A stretch of DNA of 57,575 bases, taken from the NCBI RefSeq assembly GCF_003403035.1, contig NZ_QURN01000019.1, positions 1-57,575 on the forward strand, written 5' to 3'. The stretch's first letter is position 1. Each line of letters begins with the position of its first letter. Below, piece by piece: positions 15,282-21,744 of this stretch. The position numbers and the translations under genes were made by a program. The notes below the pieces were generated by a model. It searched no databases, was not told the DNA's origin, and saw nothing but the letters and a program-made list of their open reading frames with translations. The stretch is from Mesorhizobium denitrificans. GTDB lineage: Bacteria > Pseudomonadota > Alphaproteobacteria > Rhizobiales > Rhizobiaceae.

Positions 15282-16094
15282 ATGGCGGCGCGTCGAATAC
15301 CCATGAGAGCCATGATCCGTGCGATCTGGAAGGACCATGACAAGCCCGAGCGCTGGGAAGCGCTCGCTGATATTGAGGACCGCCTGTCCGACCGAATATT
15401 TTTCCAGACCTTTGTTTCGGTCTGGGAGAATAGCGAATCCAACGACGCCCATCTGTCCTTGATCGACAGGTTGATCGCCGCTCGCGGTGTCACAGCCGAC
15501 CGGGTGATGCCGGCGCTGGGGAAGCGGGACCGCGATTTCCTCGACAACCTGCCCGATCCGATCCGCGTCTTTCGGGGAACCACGATGGAGAACCCCTACG
15601 GCGACTATTCATGGTCAACCGACCGGACGAAAGCCGAATGGTTTGCCCGGCGCTGCTACGAAGCGACGCCAGCTCTGGCGACGGGAATGGTGCGTAAAGC
15701 CGACATCCTGTTTGCCTACGCTGGACGTGGTGAGAGCGAGATCGCTGCCAAGCCGGATGTCGTCTCGCGCAAGCGGCTGCGGGCCATCGGCCGGTGGCAG
15801 CGGAACGCTGAGTACAAATTCTTCGCCAAGGTGCAGGGCACTGCCTTCTTGGACCGCGAAATGATCATGCTGCAAATAGCGTCGGCCGAGAAGTTCGGCA
15901 CCACACCCGAGGCGACAAAAGAGCGCCTTTACCGATATGCGGACGATCTGGAGGCGCTTGGCTTCAAGTCCGCGCCAGCTCGACGGCGCGCGATGCTGGA
16001 CAGCATTGATTGGGCCTCCCTGATCGCGATAGCGAAAACGAACACGGAGGCGCTGAGAGAGCTGGAAAAGCTTTTGGCGAACGCAGCGGAATAA
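15282..16094 (+). CDS. ADP-ribosyltransferase-like protein (270 aa)
   Basis: The R-S-E layout of mono-ADP-ribosyltransferases is visible: IRVFRGTT (Arg98), YSWSTDRTKAEWFARR (Ser110-Thr113, matching the STS strand plus following helix) and AGRGESEIAAKPD (Glu151-Ser-Glu153, an ExE motif). Such enzymes move ADP-ribose from NAD onto proteins or nucleic acids; phages inject them to reprogram or protect against the host. The last 90 residues are helical and basic. It closes the three-gene operon. The assignment rests on motif order and spacing, so a catalytically dead relative cannot be excluded. Confidence 0.6.
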   Translation: MAARRIPMRAMIRAIWKDHDKPERWEALADIEDRLSDRIFFQTFVSVWENSESNDAHLSLIDRLIAARGVTADRVMPALGKRDRDFLDNLPDPIRVFRGTTMENPYGDYSWSTDRTKAEWFARRCYEATPALATGMVRKADILFAYAGRGESEIAAKPDVVSRKRLRAIGRWQRNAEYKFFAKVQGTAFLDREMIMLQIASAEKFGTTPEATKERLYRYADDLEALGFKSAPARRRAMLDSIDWASLIAIAKTNTEALRELEKLLANAAE

Positions 16095-16105
16095 TGCCGC
16101 AAGGC

Positions 16106-16357
16106 TCAGTAGTTGAAGACGCGGCGCTCTGCGAGCTGCGCGGCCTTGTCGATACGAAGATCGTAGACCTCCATGATGCGTTGCATGTTCTTGCCGTCAT
16201 ACTCGGCCGCAACATCGCGTGATGATTGCTCCGGCTTCACAAAGACCGGATAGTCCTCGTGATCGAAGGTATCGCAGACGACGATCATGTGCGTTGCGCC
16301 CAGCGCGGCCCCGCGCTCGAACCATACGCTGATATCACTCTTGGTTGCCGCCATCAT
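16106..16357 (-). CDS. Conserved-type hypothetical protein (83 aa)
   Basis: Contains ISVWFERGAALGATHMIVVCDTFDHEDYPVFV, a pattern I associate with a small protein common on phages and plasmids but of unknown role. Compact alpha/beta fold expected. Convergent with the ADP-ribosyltransferase-like gene (11-base gap) and co-directional with the gene at 16376-16627. Confidence 0.6.
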   Translation of the reverse strand: MMAATKSDISVWFERGAALGATHMIVVCDTFDHEDYPVFVKPEQSSRDVAAEYDGKNMQRIMEVYDLRIDKAAQLAERRVFNY

Positions 16358-16375
16358 ATTCTCCTTCTCTGAAAC

Positions 16376-16627
16376 TTACTTCGCATAAATATGCGGCCGG
16401 CTCTGCCTGTCTTCCCGCAGCAGGACAGCACCGTAGTTTCTCCGCGCGCGATCTTGCGCATCGAGCGCCACGCGCCAGCTCTCGGCGTCCATCGGCCCGG
16501 CCATAGCATTCACCGCGTCTTCATACTTGCGTTGCGTGATCCGCCGGGCCTTCGAGGCATCGGGTGGAAGATTAAGCTTAAAGCCGGCCGGTCTCGTGAC
16601 CCTGCGGTCCAAATCGGCATAGGTCAT
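16376..16627 (-). CDS. Hypothetical basic protein (84 aa)
   Basis: Start chosen at 16627 because GCGGAGATAATACG precedes it on the minus strand. Helical and Arg/Lys-rich (ASKARRITQRKYEDAVNAMAG...ALDAQDRARRNYGAVLLREDRQSRP). Starts 24 bases from the edge of promoter copy 5, which points the other way. Unknown. Confidence 0.5.
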   Translation of the reverse strand: MTYADLDRRVTRPAGFKLNLPPDASKARRITQRKYEDAVNAMAGPMDAESWRVALDAQDRARRNYGAVLLREDRQSRPHIYAK

Positions 16628-16651
16628 CGTATTATCTCCGCTCTTATTCTT

Positions 16652-16696
16652 GCCATATCTTTTGCGCTTGACATTTTGGCATGTGCCATGCCACAG
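16652..16696 (+). promoter_or_regulatory. Repeated promoter, copy 5 (drives 16725-17237)
   Basis: GCCATATCTTTTGCGC, TTGACA (16668-16673), 17-base spacer, CCACAG (16691-16696). The spacer end ATGCCA repeats that of copy 3. Confidence 0.75.
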
Positions 16697-16724
16697 ATCA
16701 AGCCTTGATGAACGAGGGGCTGCT

Positions 16725-16901
16725 ATGTCGGTCAAAAATCACACATCGACTGATTACAAGGCATCTGCCAGCATCAATCTGTGGGCCGCAAAAATGATGC
16801 GCCTGAAGGGTGATGAACAAGCCGCAGTTGCTCATTTCAATCTGGCTGATCTTTACATCAAGCAGGAGCTGCGCCGCTACCAGCGCGATCAGTCCAAATA
16901 A
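16725..16901 (+). CDS. Hypothetical protein (58 aa)
   Basis: First gene behind promoter copy 5, ribosome site GAGGGG. Mostly one long amphipathic helix region (SASINLWAAKMMRLKGDEQAAVAHFNLADLYIKQELRRYQRDQ) reminiscent of a single TPR-like hairpin. Unknown. Confidence 0.5.
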   Translation: MSVKNHTSTDYKASASINLWAAKMMRLKGDEQAAVAHFNLADLYIKQELRRYQRDQSK

Positions 16902-16916
16902 CGCCCGGAGTATGAG

Positions 16917-17237
16917 ATGGATTTGAAGACCTTCACAAGCAATGCAATCGTCCAGATTCTGGAGGGACTGGCCGATGTTCAAAAGCAACACTCGCCGGGC
17001 GTAGAAAAGCCGGAGGACGGTTTTGACCAACGAGGCATCTTCTATAAGGTCAGCTACGGCATTTCAACCAACGTTCATTTTGACATAGCTGTTACAGCCG
17101 AGAACGCCGCATCTGGCAACGGTGGTATTTCCGTGATGTCAGCATTCAAAGCCGATGCGGAGGCTTCTCGTAAAACCATAGAAGTCAGCCGAATATCCTT
17201 TGATGTAAATATTCGACTACCTAAAGGTCTACCGTAA
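16917..17237 (+). CDS. Trypco2-like domain protein (106 aa)
   Basis: Segments VHFDIAVTAENAASGNGGISVMSAFKADAEA and VSRISFDVNIRLP match the strand pattern of the Trypco2 (trypsin-co-occurring) family: a ferredoxin-like beta layer with a glycine-rich turn and a final SRIxFxVxxxLP strand. In other bacteria this domain accompanies effector-associated trypsin-like proteases in presumed defence loci. No protease gene lies beside it here. Ribosome site CCCGGAG. Family call is from pattern only. Confidence 0.5.
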   Translation: MDLKTFTSNAIVQILEGLADVQKQHSPGVEKPEDGFDQRGIFYKVSYGISTNVHFDIAVTAENAASGNGGISVMSAFKADAEASRKTIEVSRISFDVNIRLPKGLP

Positions 17238-17302
17238 TTAACTAAGGGGCATCACGACATTGACTGATCTGACCTGACACGTTTCTTTGAGCGTGATACC
17301 TC

Positions 17303-17497
17303 TCAGATTGCCGCATAGGCGGCGATCTTCTTCATGCGATCCGCGATGACGTGCGGATCGAACACACCATCCTCTTCCAGCTTCGCCTTCACGGAATCGG
17401 GAAGTTTTGCAAATTCGTCGCCGATCTCATTCCAGAGGTCCGCTACGGTATTGAGTGCCGCTGCTTCCGGCTTATGCGTGGTCGAAGTGTCTGCCAT
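17303..17497 (-). CDS. Hypothetical acidic protein (64 aa)
   Basis: Start at 17497 (MADTSTTHKPEAAALNTVADLWNEIGDEF). Helical, acidic, ends RMKKIAAYAAI. It follows the gene at 17517-17825 on the same strand by 19 bases. The 65 bases between 17238 and 17302 hold no recognised signal. Unknown. Confidence 0.45.
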   Translation of the reverse strand: MADTSTTHKPEAAALNTVADLWNEIGDEFAKLPDSVKAKLEEDGVFDPHVIADRMKKIAAYAAI

Positions 17498-17516
17498 CTT
17501 GAAAAATATCCGCTCG

Positions 17517-17825
17517 TTAGAAGGAAGGGCCATAGCCGAAGCTGCGGGCCGGACTTGGTGTCGGCTTTTTCTGCTCCACCTGCTCGATGCCGGCGTCATC
17601 CTTCATCGTGCGTTCTTCAAGAATAGCGTCCGCCACCAGCTTCATTTGCTGCGACCAGTAGCCGGGGTCCATCTCACCTTTGGGATCGGCCTTCTCGATC
17701 AGCTCTATCACGTCAGGAGTGAAATGCCGGTAGGCGTCCTGTAAAGCCCGATCAACCTCCTTGAGCTTCTTCGCGATGGAGGCGAGCACATCGGCTGCTT
17801 CATATTCATCATATTTCTCTGCCAT
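17517..17825 (-). CDS. Hypothetical helical protein (102 aa)
   Basis: Charged helices throughout (EYEAADVLASIAKKLKEVDRALQDAYRHFTPDVIELIEKADPKG), then a disordered proline/serine tail. First gene of a two-gene minus-strand unit. Unknown. Confidence 0.5.
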   Translation of the reverse strand: MAEKYDEYEAADVLASIAKKLKEVDRALQDAYRHFTPDVIELIEKADPKGEMDPGYWSQQMKLVADAILEERTMKDDAGIEQVEQKKPTPSPARSFGYGPSF

Positions 17826-18011
17826 CTTCGGCCTCTCAAGATCGAGATTGTCACCCTTCCACGCTGTCCGGTCCCTACTATATCACAGCGCTGGCCCGAC
17901 AGCTCGCAGGTGCCCCGTTCGAATATTCTCGCCCTTTTTCGTCTGTGACAGGCACAAAGGTTTGACATTCGAGATGAACCCGGCACGATTGTATAACTCG
18001 GGAGCCGCAGG

Positions 18012-18380
18012 ATGTCATTCGAAGAGTTTTTGTCGCTTACACCACCTTTAGTTATCACCATTGCTTTCGGCGTCGTCGCTATCATGGTCAGGAAGTTCAC
18101 TGCCGGCCGATCAGTGAGCCGGAAGTCAGAGAACGCCGACCAAAAGGAAGAGCCATTACCGCCGCCCATTGGCGAGGCCCGCGTCATGTCGGAAATGTGG
18201 GATGTGCTGATTGTCTTGATTTTACTGCTCGCGAATGCCGGATTGATGATCTACGCATTTTCGCTCGACCGATCCGATCCTCGCCAGCTAACGGGCCTGA
18301 TGTGGACCACCGTCGCTTCTCTCGCGCTAGCCGGCTATGTTGTCTGGAGAGTGCATTTGCTGATCAACAGGACCAAATAA
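18012..18380 (+). CDS. Three-helix membrane protein (122 aa)
   Basis: Membrane helices at about residues 10-28 (LVITIAFGVVAIMV), 63-83 (VLIVLILLLANAGLMIYAF) and 97-115 (WTTVASLALAGYVVWRVHLL), separated by a charged loop (SRKSENADQKEEPLPPP). Upstream, TTGACA at 17962-17967 lacks a well-spaced -10 and lacks the conserved core of the repeated promoters. No family recognised. Confidence 0.55.
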   Translation: MSFEEFLSLTPPLVITIAFGVVAIMVRKFTAGRSVSRKSENADQKEEPLPPPIGEARVMSEMWDVLIVLILLLANAGLMIYAFSLDRSDPRQLTGLMWTTVASLALAGYVVWRVHLLINRTK

Positions 18381-18488
18381 CATCCTTGGGCGATGCCTCA
18401 GCAAGCCGCGCTGCGGATTTCATCTCGACATTAAATTGTGTCTATGAGATCAATGTATAACTTTTGAAACGCGCCGAGGAACCCGCCA

Positions 18489-19016
18489 TTGTCAGAGAAT
18501 CCGAAGGAGCCTTTGTCCCGCTATCGGCTGTCGCTGATCATTTTCGTCAAGCCGATCCTGACGGCTCTTGTTGGGTTTGCCTTACTGGTCTGGCTGTGGG
18601 GCGCGGAGAAGGAAACGCTCTATCGGGTGATGGCCCAAGTTGGGGGGCCGAGCTTCACGAGCTGGTACGCTGCATTCTATCCCAAGCTGATCTTCTATGG
18701 ACGGATCGCAACGTCCGTTTTTTCAGTGATGCTCTTCCTCGTCCTGTTTCAGCGGCTGATCGTATACCTCTCGACCGAGCTGCGGATTTTCGATGACGCG
18801 GTGCTCTGGCGCACTGGCTTCATCCAGCGCAACGTATTCACCATTGCCCTGCCCGAAGTCATCGGCGCAAATTTCAGGCAATCCGTGCTGGGACGCCTGT
18901 TCGGCTATGGGTCTATCATGATCAGTTCGCGGGGCGACGATCAGATTTTCGCCCGCCTGCTGAGTGGCGCTCCAGCCGCCTCGGCCGAGATTATGGCTCT
19001 CAAATCGAAAAGCTAG
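18489..19016 (+). CDS. Bacterial PH (bPH2) domain membrane protein (175 aa), TTG start
   Basis: Two membrane helices lie in the first 105 residues (LIIFVKPILTALVGFALLVWLWG and FYGRIATSVFSVMLFLVLFQRLIVYL). They are followed by a YdbS-like PH domain: ELRIFDDAVLWRTGFIQRNVFTIALPEVIGANFRQSVLGRLFGYGSIMISSRG, with the signature QSxLGRLxGYGxIxI. The TTG start is set by GAGGAA upstream and no suitable ATG before the first helix. Family members are membrane-anchored adaptors of unclear role. Confidence 0.72.
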   Translation: MSENPKEPLSRYRLSLIIFVKPILTALVGFALLVWLWGAEKETLYRVMAQVGGPSFTSWYAAFYPKLIFYGRIATSVFSVMLFLVLFQRLIVYLSTELRIFDDAVLWRTGFIQRNVFTIALPEVIGANFRQSVLGRLFGYGSIMISSRGDDQIFARLLSGAPAASAEIMALKSKS

Positions 19017-19046
19017 CATCCGAGCCTCTTCGCCCGTCTGTCCGCC

Positions 19047-19850
19047 CTAAATCTTGACCACGTATTCCGGTTTGACCGGAACACCATCTTCCATGTTCAC
19101 ACAGCAAGGCGGGATCGGGATCACGCGACCATCCGCCAGACGCCGAATGTGCCCGCGCCGCCAGTGCGGCCGCACCGTCCATCCCCCCTCGCCTTTCCTC
19201 TGCGCTGCCGCTCGTTGGCTTGCCCGAACATCGATGACGACAATAGGGCCTATAGGGAGCCTTCCCTTGCGCTCACGTTGCTTGTTGAGACGATCCGGGG
19301 CAGGCTCTTCACGTCGGATCGCCTGCGGTGTTGCCAGCGCTCCAAGCAGAGCCGCCACAGTTCCGAAGCCTGCATCGACCAGCAGTCCGGCCGAGTCACT
19401 GTCCGCATGCGTCACCAGAACATGCTTGTGATCGCCAACGACCCTATGCCCGAGCTGATTGACGAAGGCGAAGCCACTCCGGTGCATGTTCTCGAACATC
19501 ACACGCACGGAGAGCGAGATCATCCGGCCATCTTGCTCGCTGTACGCCTTCTCGCAAAAGGCCGCCATCTGAACGGTCTCATCCAAGACTTTTTGGGACC
19601 ATGACACCCAAAAGAAATCGTGCGGAACCGGGGCAATTTCCGCGTCCCACAGCTCATTGGAAAAGGAAATGAAGGTATCCAGCGTATCGGAAGCCTGATC
19701 GCTCTCTGCGAAGCTGAATGAGAACTCCACAATGCTATCTGCGCAGCTCTGGATATAGCGAGCAAGCTGATCGGCTTCCCCTGCCGGCCATGATTCCATC
19801 GGGCGATACTTCCCGTTGCGAATATGTTCAAGGGCGGTGTGTAATCTCAT
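19047..19850 (-). CDS. Hypothetical protein (267 aa) with RRGHIRRL C-terminal module
   Basis: N-terminal two-thirds is soluble alpha/beta with acidic patches (ARYIQSCADSIVEFSFSFAESDQASDTLDTF). The C-terminal part carries QRKGEGGWTVRPHWRRGHIRRLADGRVIPIPPCCVN...KPEYVV, the module also found at the end of the 355-residue protein at 7303-8370. It follows the gene at 19854-20078 by three bases and is likely co-translated. Unknown function. Confidence 0.58.
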   Translation of the reverse strand: MRLHTALEHIRNGKYRPMESWPAGEADQLARYIQSCADSIVEFSFSFAESDQASDTLDTFISFSNELWDAEIAPVPHDFFWVSWSQKVLDETVQMAAFCEKAYSEQDGRMISLSVRVMFENMHRSGFAFVNQLGHRVVGDHKHVLVTHADSDSAGLLVDAGFGTVAALLGALATPQAIRREEPAPDRLNKQRERKGRLPIGPIVVIDVRASQRAAAQRKGEGGWTVRPHWRRGHIRRLADGRVIPIPPCCVNMEDGVPVKPEYVVKI

Positions 19851-19853
19851 CGG

Positions 19854-20078
19854 TCAGCCGTACCTCTTCATTCCGTGCTTCCAAAAGCCGACCCGCGCAA
19901 TGGTCGCATGCTTGCCGCATTCGCAAACGAGGCGCGGCGCGACCTCTTCCAACGGCTTCTCAAGGGTGCCTGCGGATAGCTCCCTCAAGGGCTTATGCAC
20001 GACCTTGCAGCAAACGATCTGGAGGTGCGTGTAGCCGTGTTCCTGCATCATGCTCGATATCGATCGATTGCGATTCAT
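19854..20078 (-). CDS. Small Cys-rich protein (74 aa)
   Basis: Contains LQIVCCKVVHKP and LVCECGKHATIARVGFWKHG, a CC plus CxCxxH arrangement that could hold a metal. Basic overall. Starts 28 bases from the divergent promoter copy 6. Starts at 20078, 20051 or 20048 are possible. Confidence 0.45.
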   Translation of the reverse strand: MNRNRSISSMMQEHGYTHLQIVCCKVVHKPLRELSAGTLEKPLEEVAPRLVCECGKHATIARVGFWKHGMKRYG

Positions 20079-20105
20079 GATCGATCACGGCCCTTTCATG
20101 CCATT

Positions 20106-20150
20106 GCCAATTCTTTTGTGCTTGACATTAAGCCGGAAGCTATGAGAATT
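20106..20150 (+). promoter_or_regulatory. Repeated promoter, copy 6 (drives 20195-20823)
   Basis: GCCAATTCTTTTGTGC, TTGACA (20122-20127), 17-base spacer, AGAATT (20145-20150). The upstream 16 bases match the consensus at 14 or more positions; the -10 is the weakest of the set. Confidence 0.72.
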
Positions 20151-20194
20151 GTCAATCAAGAATAGGACGAACCAGCGCCGAAGAAGGAACAGTG

Positions 20195-20518
20195 ATGCCG
20201 GGAACCATGATTTTCATCGATACAGATGGCCACCGCGACGAACGCACGCTGAAAGCTGCTCCAAAGCTGGAAGAGCTTCAAAAGATGGTGGGCGGATACA
20301 TTCAGCTTGTGCCGCTGTTCAGCCGCGTGGCTCACAGCAGTGGAATGCAAAAGTGCGTCGTCCTCTGCAACGAGGACGGAAAGAACCTGAATATGCCGCT
20401 AAACCGCGAAGCCACTCGCCTGTGGCAATTGTCCGCTGGCAAAGCGCCGATTCAAGACGTGCTCGTCGGCCCGATTGTGATCCTGTTCGGCGATCCATCC
20501 TTCATGGAAGCGCTATAA
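20195..20518 (+). CDS. DUF3846-like protein (107 aa)
   Basis: Shows the DUF3846 pattern: LKAAPKLEELQKMVGGYIQLVPLF near the start, then CVVLCNEDGKNLNMPLNREATRLW and DVLVGPIVILFGD. The family is common on phages and plasmids and has no known function. Start ATG 20195 (or GTG 20192) behind AAGAAGGAAC. First gene after promoter copy 6. Confidence 0.7.
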   Translation: MPGTMIFIDTDGHRDERTLKAAPKLEELQKMVGGYIQLVPLFSRVAHSSGMQKCVVLCNEDGKNLNMPLNREATRLWQLSAGKAPIQDVLVGPIVILFGDPSFMEAL

Positions 20519-20574
20519 GGCGCAGTGTGGTAGACTTGGCCAGTAAGACGAAGAACCATCACACGGGAGATAGC

Positions 20575-20823
20575 ATGTATACACTTCTTGACCTTTGGCT
20601 CCGATACTCGGCTTTTGCGATGTCGAACATGATGTCGATGATCAGGTTCCTTTATGATCGTCTGCCATTTCATATAGCGATGGTCATTGTTATCGCCCTG
20701 CCATTCGCGCTCTATGCTATCCTCCCCATCATGGTCTTCAAAATGCTCGCTGTGGCGACGGTTGCGCCCTTCATCACCTTCCTTGTTATCGGCCTGCACG
20801 CGGCTGTGACTAGGCATGCTTGA
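20575..20823 (+). CDS. Small membrane protein (82 aa)
   Basis: Two long hydrophobic segments, HIAMVIVIALPFALYAILPIMVF and MLAVATVAPFITFLVIGLHAAV, follow an N-terminal amphipathic region rich in Met and Phe. Ribosome site CGGGAGA. Second gene behind promoter copy 6. Unknown. Confidence 0.55.
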   Translation: MYTLLDLWLRYSAFAMSNMMSMIRFLYDRLPFHIAMVIVIALPFALYAILPIMVFKMLAVATVAPFITFLVIGLHAAVTRHA

Positions 20824-20826
20824 GAC

Positions 20827-21057
20827 CTAAAGGCCCAAATACCGATTGCCTTTGTCGGTCAGATTGAGAGACCGCACGCTCCCTTGCGTGATCACGGGAT
20901 AGGAAATCTCCGCAAGCTCATGATCGAGAAGGACGCGCAGCCTACGCCATGGGAGATTCTGTTCCTCGCCCCGCGCGATAAGGGTCAAATCCTCTTGCGC
21001 GTCCCGCTGCTGCTCGGCCGTCATCGGCCGGACTTCATACCAATCGATCTCGCTCAT
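20827..21057 (-). CDS. Hypothetical protein (76 aa)
   Basis: MSEIDWYEVRPMTAEQQRDAQEDLTLIARGEEQNLPWRRLRVLLDHELAEI, ending in SLNLTDKGNRYLGL, a typical winged-helix C-terminal strand-helix. The gene upstream on the same strand begins at 21418 and ends one base away, so translation is probably coupled. Unknown. Confidence 0.5.
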   Translation of the reverse strand: MSEIDWYEVRPMTAEQQRDAQEDLTLIARGEEQNLPWRRLRVLLDHELAEISYPVITQGSVRSLNLTDKGNRYLGL

Positions 21058-21058
21058 C

Positions 21059-21418
21059 TCACTTCCCCTGCCGCCGAAGCTGGTTCGGGCCGTACTTGTC
21101 CGTGAAAATCAGTGTCGAGCCTTTCAACTGCAAGGTCGTGTCGGTCTGAGAAGTCCCCTCCGTGTCGGCTGTGCCGCAATTGAGCCGCATCCGCCAGCGG
21201 TTTGCCCCATCGGCCTTGAGGGATTTGATGGTGCAACCTGTATCAGGGCCTAAATCGACCGACCGACTGTCGAAGTTGATTTCAAGATCGTCTTCACCAG
21301 CCCAGACGCCGGAGAGTGTTTTGTCGGCACTGGCCGGCGCAGCCAAGGCTACGAGAGTTATGATCGAGATGGCCGCGCCGGCCGCCCTGCCCCTGACTTT
21401 TCGTCTGCTCGTGTTCAT
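21059..21418 (-). CDS. Exported protein (119 aa), lipocalin-like beta fold
   Basis: Start at 21418 behind AAGGAAGG. Signal peptide: basic RRKVRGR, hydrophobic IITLVALAAPASA, cleavage likely after ASA. The mature part (KTLSGVWAGEDDLEINFDSRSVDLG...TLQLKGSTLIFTDKYG) is a short all-beta protein with two cysteines (GCTIKSL, LNCGTA) likely forming a disulfide. Role unknown; it would act in the periplasm. Confidence 0.62.
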   Translation of the reverse strand: MNTSRRKVRGRAAGAAISIITLVALAAPASADKTLSGVWAGEDDLEINFDSRSVDLGPDTGCTIKSLKADGANRWRMRLNCGTADTEGTSQTDTTLQLKGSTLIFTDKYGPNQLRRQGK

Positions 21419-21456
21419 CCAATTTCCTTCCTTCTGGACCTTCGGTAGGCCTTGCC

Positions 21457-21744
21457 TCATTCAACGACTTCGACGACTTCGCATCCGATGACGATGGAAC
21501 CCACCCCCTCGTTCAGAAGGCGCAAAAGATCGCGTCTCGACGCCGCCGCCAGCGTGACTTTTTCGATCTGCATCGGCGACCATTCTGCTTCCGGGTCGGA
21601 CGCCAGAGATTTCCGAAGCTGATCGAGATCATCTCTTGCCTCATCGACTGTATCGAAGAACATGAAGCCGATACCATCATCATGCCACCGATCTTCATTC
21701 ATGGGGCGGTTGCACAGCGTGGATGTGTAGAAAACCTCCGTCAT
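21457..21744 (-). CDS. Hypothetical acidic protein (95 aa)
   Basis: MTEVFYTSTLCNRPMNEDRWHDDGIGFMFFDTVDEARDDLDQLRKSL, then VTLAAASRRDLLRLLNEG and a hydrophobic strand end. Its start overlaps the stop of the topoisomerase gene (21741-21744), so it is translated downstream of it. Unknown. Confidence 0.55.
   Translation of the reverse strand: MTEVFYTSTLCNRPMNEDRWHDDGIGFMFFDTVDEARDDLDQLRKSLASDPEAEWSPMQIEKVTLAAASRRDLLRLLNEGVGSIVIGCEVVEVVE

Noticed and set aside
17962-17997. TTGACA at 17962 with TATAAC at 17992 as a seventh repeated promoter
   Set aside because: The spacing is 24 bases and the conserved upstream core is absent.
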